Below are positions 59,657-64,000 of a stretch of 64,000 bases of DNA, in pieces. Every line of letters begins with the position of its first letter. The first letter of the stretch is position 1. Source of the DNA: CAVXJN01 sp963773585 (GTDB taxonomy: Bacteria; Pseudomonadota; Gammaproteobacteria; JASBUN01); contig CAVZBR010000004.1 in the NCBI GenBank assembly GCA_963773585.1, forward strand, positions 1-64,000, given 5' to 3'. The notes under the pieces are model-generated. The model had not been told where the DNA came from and did not search any database. It saw only the letters and a list, made by a program, of their open reading frames with translations. The position numbers were made by a program, and so were the translations under genes.

Positions 59657-60437
59657 TACCGTTCGTGGCGCGCGCTGTTTTGCCGCCGGCTTTCGCATTT
59701 TGTCGCAGCCGGGGTTGCGCCGCTATGTCCTCGGTCCGCTGCTGCTCAACGTCGTCCTGTTCACGGCTTTGATCTGGTTCGGCGCCGAAGAGTTCGCGGC
59801 GCTGGTGGATTGGCTTTTGAGCTCGCTGCCGGGGTGGCTCGATTGGCTGCGTTACCTGCTCTGGCCCTTATTTGCGGCCACCGCACTGCTCACGGTGTTC
59901 TTCACTTTTTCCCTGGTCGTCAATCTGGTGGGAGCGCCGTTCAATGGTTTGCTGGCCGAAGCCGTGGAACGCCGCCTGACGGGAAGATCGCTGGACGAAT
60001 CCGGCGGCTGGGCTCGGATACTTGCCGATATCGGACCGGCTTTGGCAGGAGAATTGCGCAAGCTCGGCTATTTCATCCTGCGGGCCATTCCGCTCGGCAT
60101 CCTGTTTTTCGTACCGGGAATCAACCTGGCAGCGCCATTCCTGTGGGCGGCATTCGGCGCCTGGATGCTCGCGATCGAGTACGCCGACTTCCCCATGGGC
60201 AACCACGGCATGGGCTTCGTCGCCCAACGCGCTGCGCTGCGCCGCCGGCGAGGTCTGGCGTTCGGTTTCGGCGGCACCGCCATGCTTGCCACCATGATTC
60301 CGCTGCTGAATTTCCTGGTGATGCCGGCGGCAGTCGCGGGGGCGACCCAGTTATGGGTGCGACATCTAAGCGATGACCAGCGAGCCCCGGGCTCCGGTAC
60401 TGGAAAGCTCAGCGCAGGCAGGCGCAGTTTGCGCTAG
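59646..60437 (+). CDS. cysZ: CysZ/EI24-like inner-membrane protein
   Basis: A 263-residue protein with four or more hydrophobic segments (LLLNVVLFTALIWFG; LLWPLFAATALLTVFFTFSLVVNLVGAPFNGLLAE; LRAIPLGILFFVPGINLAAPFLWAAFGAWMLAIEYADFP; GTAMLATMIPLLNFLVMPAAVAGATQLW), matching the CysZ/EI24 pattern. CysZ imports sulfate for cysteine synthesis in E. coli; other family members are uncharacterised, so the sulfate role is inferred. ATG 59646 overlaps the YyaL stop by 11 bases; GTG 59640 is the alternative. Confidence 0.82.
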   Translation: MIGDTVRGARCFAAGFRILSQPGLRRYVLGPLLLNVVLFTALIWFGAEEFAALVDWLLSSLPGWLDWLRYLLWPLFAATALLTVFFTFSLVVNLVGAPFNGLLAEAVERRLTGRSLDESGGWARILADIGPALAGELRKLGYFILRAIPLGILFFVPGINLAAPFLWAAFGAWMLAIEYADFPMGNHGMGFVAQRAALRRRRGLAFGFGGTAMLATMIPLLNFLVMPAAVAGATQLWVRHLSDDQRAPGSGTGKLSAGRRSLR

Positions 60438-60484
60438 TCCCACACTGAGCGGGCTGGTGCGGTGCCTCAGGGCTGAAGCCAACG

Positions 60485-61417
60485 TCAAAACTTATAACCG
60501 AATTCCCGCTGAAACCGATCCGCGAACTCGTCCCGGTCGAAGCGGTGATTTTGCGTGCCGTGATGTTCGATCTTGATCGCACCCATGAGAGCGGCGATAC
60601 GGCCCGTTGTATCCCAATCCATATCGTTCTGCAGGCCGTAGATCAGCCCGCCTCGATAAGCGTCTCCACAACCGGTGGGATCGGCCAGCATGGACGCTTT
60701 GGCAGGCGGCACTTCGTGACGATGGTTCTGGGTATAAATAAACGATCCCTTGGCCCCGCGGGTGACAATCAATGCCTGCACCCGTTCGGCGACTTCGTGG
60801 GGCGACCAGCCGGTGCGCTCCTGAATCAGCTGCGACTCGTAGTCGTTGGCTGCAATCCAGGTGGCTTGTTCGATGAAGCGCTTCAAATCATCGCCGTCGA
60901 ACATTGGCAAACCCTGGCCCGGATCGAAGATGAACGGAATGCCCGCTTCGGCAAATTGTGTCGCGTGCTCGATCATGCCTTCGCGTCCGTCCGGGGACAC
61001 GATACCCAGTTTGACGCCGTCGGCGTCGCCAACCTGGTTGTGGTGAGATAGATTCATCGCGCCAGGGTGGAACGCTGTGATCTGGTTGTCGTCCATGTCC
61101 GTGGTGATATAGGCCTGCGCCGTATATTCGTCGGGCATGGTACGGATGTATTGGCGTGACACGCCTGACTTCTCCATCCATTCGCCATAGGGCGCGAAAT
61201 CGTTGCCGACGGTCGCCATGGGCGAGCCGTCGCCACCCAGCAGATTCAGGTTGTAGGCGATATTGCCGGCGCAGCCACCGAATTCGCGCCGCATCTCCGG
61301 AACCAGGAACGAAACGTTCAGCATGTGTACCTTGTCCGGGAGAATGTGATTCTTGAATCGGTCATGGAACACCATGATGGTGTCGTAGGCGATGGAGCCG
61401 CATATCAGTGCTGTCAT
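60485..61417 (-). CDS. PfkB-family carbohydrate/nucleoside kinase
   Basis: A 310-residue ribokinase-fold protein with GGCAGNIAYNLNLLGGDGSPMATVGNDF (sugar-binding GG motif region), ALIVTRGAKGSF and the anion-hole/catalytic-base motif ADPTGCGDAYRGGLIYGL. Closest in feel to the bacterial adenosine-kinase-like subgroup, but the substrate is not provable from sequence. It lies 132 bases after dgkA on the same strand and faces the CysZ-like gene. Confidence 0.88.
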   Translation of the reverse strand: MTALICGSIAYDTIMVFHDRFKNHILPDKVHMLNVSFLVPEMRREFGGCAGNIAYNLNLLGGDGSPMATVGNDFAPYGEWMEKSGVSRQYIRTMPDEYTAQAYITTDMDDNQITAFHPGAMNLSHHNQVGDADGVKLGIVSPDGREGMIEHATQFAEAGIPFIFDPGQGLPMFDGDDLKRFIEQATWIAANDYESQLIQERTGWSPHEVAERVQALIVTRGAKGSFIYTQNHRHEVPPAKASMLADPTGCGDAYRGGLIYGLQNDMDWDTTGRIAALMGAIKIEHHGTQNHRFDRDEFADRFQREFGYKF

Positions 61418-61549
61418 AACGATTTTCTCTTCTGTCTGCTTTCGAGATGGAGCCAGGCCGGCACACCAGGTGCGGCGGGCTGGTTACGTGAGTCGCCACG
61501 GCATCGCGCGGCAACCGGCGCGGCAGCGGTCAATCGGACGGCTGCGCGG

Positions 61550-61942
61550 TTATCGGAATACTTGGAGCAAGCCGGGCAGCCGGTCCCAGAGGACCAACGC
61601 CCAAACCAGGGCGACGGTGATCAGCGATATTAACACTGCCGCCGATCCCATGTCTTTTGCACGGCCGCAAAGGGCATGCCATTCGTCGCCGAAACGGTCG
61701 ACCAGCGATTCAATCGCCGAGTTCAACAGTTCGACGATCAGAACCGCGCACACACTGCCGCTGAGCAGCGCACGTTCGACTCCGTTGTCGCCCAACCAGA
61801 TTCCCAGCGGAATCAGCACCGCTGCCAGGAGCACCTCTTGGCGAAACGCCGCCTCGCACGCCCAGGCGGCCTTCAGGCCGAGCCACGAATAACTCCACGC
61901 CCAGCAGATTCGACTCAATCCTGTGCGGCCCGGCTTCACCAT
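61550..61942 (-). CDS. dgkA: Diacylglycerol kinase
   Basis: Small trimeric membrane kinase that recycles diacylglycerol to phosphatidate. The 130-residue protein has three membrane helices and the DgkA signature region ELLNSAIESLVDRFGDEWHALCGRAKDMGSAAVLI, where the Glu/Asn and Lys-Asp residues form the active site. It lies 39 bases after gcvPB, same strand. Confidence 0.95.
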   Translation of the reverse strand: MVKPGRTGLSRICWAWSYSWLGLKAAWACEAAFRQEVLLAAVLIPLGIWLGDNGVERALLSGSVCAVLIVELLNSAIESLVDRFGDEWHALCGRAKDMGSAAVLISLITVALVWALVLWDRLPGLLQVFR

Positions 61943-61981
61943 GCCTGCCTGGTTATGCGTGACTTCGCAGCCGGCCCGCTC

Positions 61982-63430
61982 TTACGCCGGCTTCCAGGTT
62001 AAATCCAGCTCGCGTGCGGCGCGCACGTCGTCGAGGCGCCGTACCGGCATGGTATGTGGCGCAGTATTGACCAGTTGCGGGTTGGTCCTGGCTTCCTCTT
62101 CAATCTTGGCCATGGTTTCGACGAAGGCATCGAGCGTATCCTTGTCCTCGGTTTCTGTAGGCTCGATCAGCAGGCATTCCGGCACCAGCAGCGGGAAATA
62201 AGTTGTCGGCGCGTGGTATCCATAGTCCAGCAGTCGCTTGGCAAACGACATGGTATTGACGCCCAGTTCCTTCGCCTGCTTCTTCATGGTGACGATGAAT
62301 TCGTGTGTCGCCCGACGGTTGGGGTAAGCCAACGTGAAACCTTTTTCTTTCAAACGCACCATCATGTAGTTGGCATTCAAGGTGGAATACTCGGCGACCC
62401 GCTTCATGCCATCGCGGCCGAGAATCCGGGCATAGACGTAGGCACGCAACAGCACACCCGCGTTGCCCATGAACGCCGACATGCGACCGATGGTTTGCGG
62501 ACAATCCTGCTCGGTGACCCAGCGGTATTGGTCGCCATCGTAATCGACCATCGGCACCGGCAGGAACGGACGCAAGCGTTCACTCACCCCAACAGGTCCC
62601 GCACCGGGACCTCCGCCGCCGTGAGGCGTAGAGAACGTCTTGTGCAGGTTCATGTGGATCACATCGAAGCCCATGTCACCCGGGCGCACTTTGCCCAGAA
62701 TGGCATTCAGATTCGCGCCGTCGTAATACAGCAGCCCGCCAGCCTCATGTACGACCTTGGCAATGTCACGGATGCGGCGTTCGAACACACCCAGCGTCGA
62801 CGGATTGGTGAGCATCAGGCCCGCAGTTTGCGGTCCGACCACACCCTTGAGCGCCTCGAGGTCCACATCGCCATTACGGTCGGTGGGAATTTCGCGCACA
62901 TTGTATCCACACATGACCGCCGAGGCCGGATTGGTGCCGTGGGCCGCGTCGGGCACCAGCACTTCGGTGCGGGCGCTGTCGCCGCGGGCGTCATGATAGG
63001 CCCTGATCATGGCCATGCCCGCGAATTCCCCCTGGGCGCCCGCTGCGGGCGTCAGGGACACCGCCTTCATCCCCGTGACGTCTTTCAACATCTCCTGCAG
63101 GTCGTACATGCACGCGAGAAAACCCTGGCCCATGGAAACGGGCGACAGCGGATGCCGGGCTACGAATCCCGGCAACATCGCCAACTTATTGGACGCCCGC
63201 GGGTTGTACTTCATGGTGCACGAACCGAGCGGATAGAAGTGAGTGTCGATGGAAAAATTTTTCTGCGACAGGCGAGTGTAATGGCGGACCGTCTGTAATT
63301 CGGACGTCTCCGGCAATAGCGGCGGCTCACGCCGACGAAACGATTCCGGAATATCCGAGATATCGGCGTCCTGATGCGGAATCTGGGCGTAGTTGGAGCG
63401 GCCCGCCTTGGAGAGTTCAAAGATCAGCAT
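61982..63430 (-). CDS. gcvPB: Glycine dehydrogenase (decarboxylating), subunit 2
   Basis: C-terminal half of the split P-protein of the glycine cleavage system; it carries the PLP site. The 482-residue product has the lysine motif HMNLHKTFSTPHGGGGPGAGPVG, ADVAHGTNP-like VPDAAHGTNPASA, and the conserved C-terminal LLVPECLLIEPTETE. ATG 63430 (GGAAA upstream) is used; ATG 63448 adds six residues. Subunit 1 (gcvPA) and gcvH/gcvT are not in the window; the gene immediately upstream is the damaged tpx, whose last codons overlap this start. Confidence 0.96.
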   Translation of the reverse strand: MLIFELSKAGRSNYAQIPHQDADISDIPESFRRREPPLLPETSELQTVRHYTRLSQKNFSIDTHFYPLGSCTMKYNPRASNKLAMLPGFVARHPLSPVSMGQGFLACMYDLQEMLKDVTGMKAVSLTPAAGAQGEFAGMAMIRAYHDARGDSARTEVLVPDAAHGTNPASAVMCGYNVREIPTDRNGDVDLEALKGVVGPQTAGLMLTNPSTLGVFERRIRDIAKVVHEAGGLLYYDGANLNAILGKVRPGDMGFDVIHMNLHKTFSTPHGGGGPGAGPVGVSERLRPFLPVPMVDYDGDQYRWVTEQDCPQTIGRMSAFMGNAGVLLRAYVYARILGRDGMKRVAEYSTLNANYMMVRLKEKGFTLAYPNRRATHEFIVTMKKQAKELGVNTMSFAKRLLDYGYHAPTTYFPLLVPECLLIEPTETEDKDTLDAFVETMAKIEEEARTNPQLVNTAPHTMPVRRLDDVRAARELDLTWKPA

Positions 63431-63982
63431 AGGGTTTCCAATCGGCACGAAGATGACGGTCTGCGTGCAAGTCGTCGGCTACTTCAAGCGCCGCAAGAGC
63501 GCTTTCATAGTCGGGCTCTTGGCCGATTTCCGGGACCATTTCGGCGTGTACGACTTTGTCGTTTTCATCCAGCACCACCACCGCTCGGGACGTAATGCCG
63601 GCAAGCGGGCCGTCGGTAATCAGCACGCCGTAGTCGTTCGGCGAAATTCCGCGAGCGCATCATCGCCAAGGGGATGACATTGTCGAGGTTTTCGCCGGTG
63701 CAAAAGCGGCTCATTGCAAACGGCAGATCCGCGGATATGATCAACATCACGACTCCGTCGTTACTCTTGGCGGCCTCGTTGAATTTCTTGGTCGAGGTGG
63801 CGCACACCGGCGTATCCAGGCTCGGCACGATGTTGAGCAGCTTTTTCTTACCCTTGTAGTCCTGCAGGCTGCGGTCGTGCAAATCAGCGTCGACGAGTGT
63901 GAAATCCGGCGCCGAGGAACCCGACGGACGGCAGATCGCCGGAAGTGTGGATTTCATTTCCCTTCAGAGTGATAGTCGCCAT
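63417..63982 (-). pseudogene. tpx: Thiol peroxidase Tpx, interrupted by two frameshifts
   Basis: Atypical 2-Cys peroxiredoxin. The start ATG 63982 (strong AAGGAG site) opens MATITLKGNEIHTSGDLPSVG, then the frame shifts at a GGG run (about 63920-63922) into SSAPDFTLVDADL...SLDTPVCATSTKKFN (peroxidatic Cys) and SRFCTGENLDNV (resolving Cys). A second +1 shift near 63636-63643 leads into VLITDGPLAGITSRAVVVLDENDKV, which runs on to a stop at 63417. Removing one base at each point would restore an almost normal protein; a third shift near 63486 could explain the unusual tail. Either a recent pseudogene or sequence errors. Confidence 0.8.
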
Positions 63983-64000
63983 AACTTTGCTCCTTCGCTG

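Noticed and set aside
63431..64000. Glycine riboswitch upstream of gcvPB
   Set aside because: The upstream sequence is clearly coding (tpx remnants), leaving no room for an aptamer leader.

Overview
The window is a dense, GC-rich (roughly 60% by eye) chromosomal segment from a gammaproteobacterium. The evidence is gene order: tRNA-Gln/prs/rplY/pth/ychF next to lolB/ispE and divergent hemA/prfA/prmC/moeB; the lptD-surA-pdxA-rsmA and apaG-apaH blocks; mreBCD-mrdA-rodA-mltB-rlpA-dacA-ybeD-lipB-lipA; and the AmgK/MurU cell-wall recycling pair. The exact order is unresolved. Several small proteins look like ones I associate with Chromatiales-type or sulfur-oxidising lineages, but that is inference. 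I see no prophage, CRISPR array or rRNA operon.

Layout. 1-2264 (minus): zwf (cut by the window edge) and gnd. 2265-2899: gene-free. 2900-10451 (minus): tRNA-Met, ychF, pth, rplY, prs, tRNA-Gln, a 3.2-copy perfect 204-bp tandem array made of tRNA-Gln pieces, ispE, lolB and a TPR lipoprotein. 10641-15613 (plus): hemA, prfA, prmC, an unknown protein, moeB and a JAMM peptidase. 15701-19981 (minus): hslO, gatB, gatA, gatC. 20107-32756 (plus): a long cell-elongation and envelope block (mreBCD, mrdA, rodA, mltB, rlpA, dacA), then dat, ybeD, lipB, lipA and a YdcF-like protein. 32775-41518 (minus): an M14-type amidohydrolase, a GCS2-type ligase, murU, amgK and an RND efflux pump with its adaptor. 41649-47313 (plus): lptD, surA, pdxA, rsmA. 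47323-48756 (minus): three small poorly known genes, one of them HbpS/GlcG-like. 48921-50698 (plus): pgl and glk. 50695-52113 (minus): a DUF945 protein. 52379-53638 (plus): apaG, apaH. 53644-57068 (minus): folA, thyA, lgt, rlmI. 57069-57571: gene-free, carrying a MITE-like foldback element. 57572-60437 (plus): a YyaL-type thioredoxin-domain protein and a CysZ-like membrane protein. 60485-63982 (minus): a PfkB-family kinase, dgkA, gcvPB and a frameshifted tpx.

How the genes work together. The mre/mrd/rod/mlt/rlpA/dacA genes build and trim the lateral wall, while amgK/murU recycle MurNAc. lptD, lolB, lgt and surA serve outer-membrane assembly. gatCAB, prfA, prmC, pth, rplY and the two tRNAs serve translation. 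zwf/gnd at one end and pgl/glk 47 kb away together supply the oxidative pentose phosphate route.

The most unusual structure is the tRNA-Gln-derived tandem array at 6594-7248. Each unit carries a tRNA-Gln-like sequence whose T-loop is split by an 85-nt hairpin-rich insert. Other points worth checking are an mreC without an ATG/GTG/TTG codon at its expected start, the ligase/M14 pair attached to amgK-murU, the foldback element, and the doubly frameshifted tpx.
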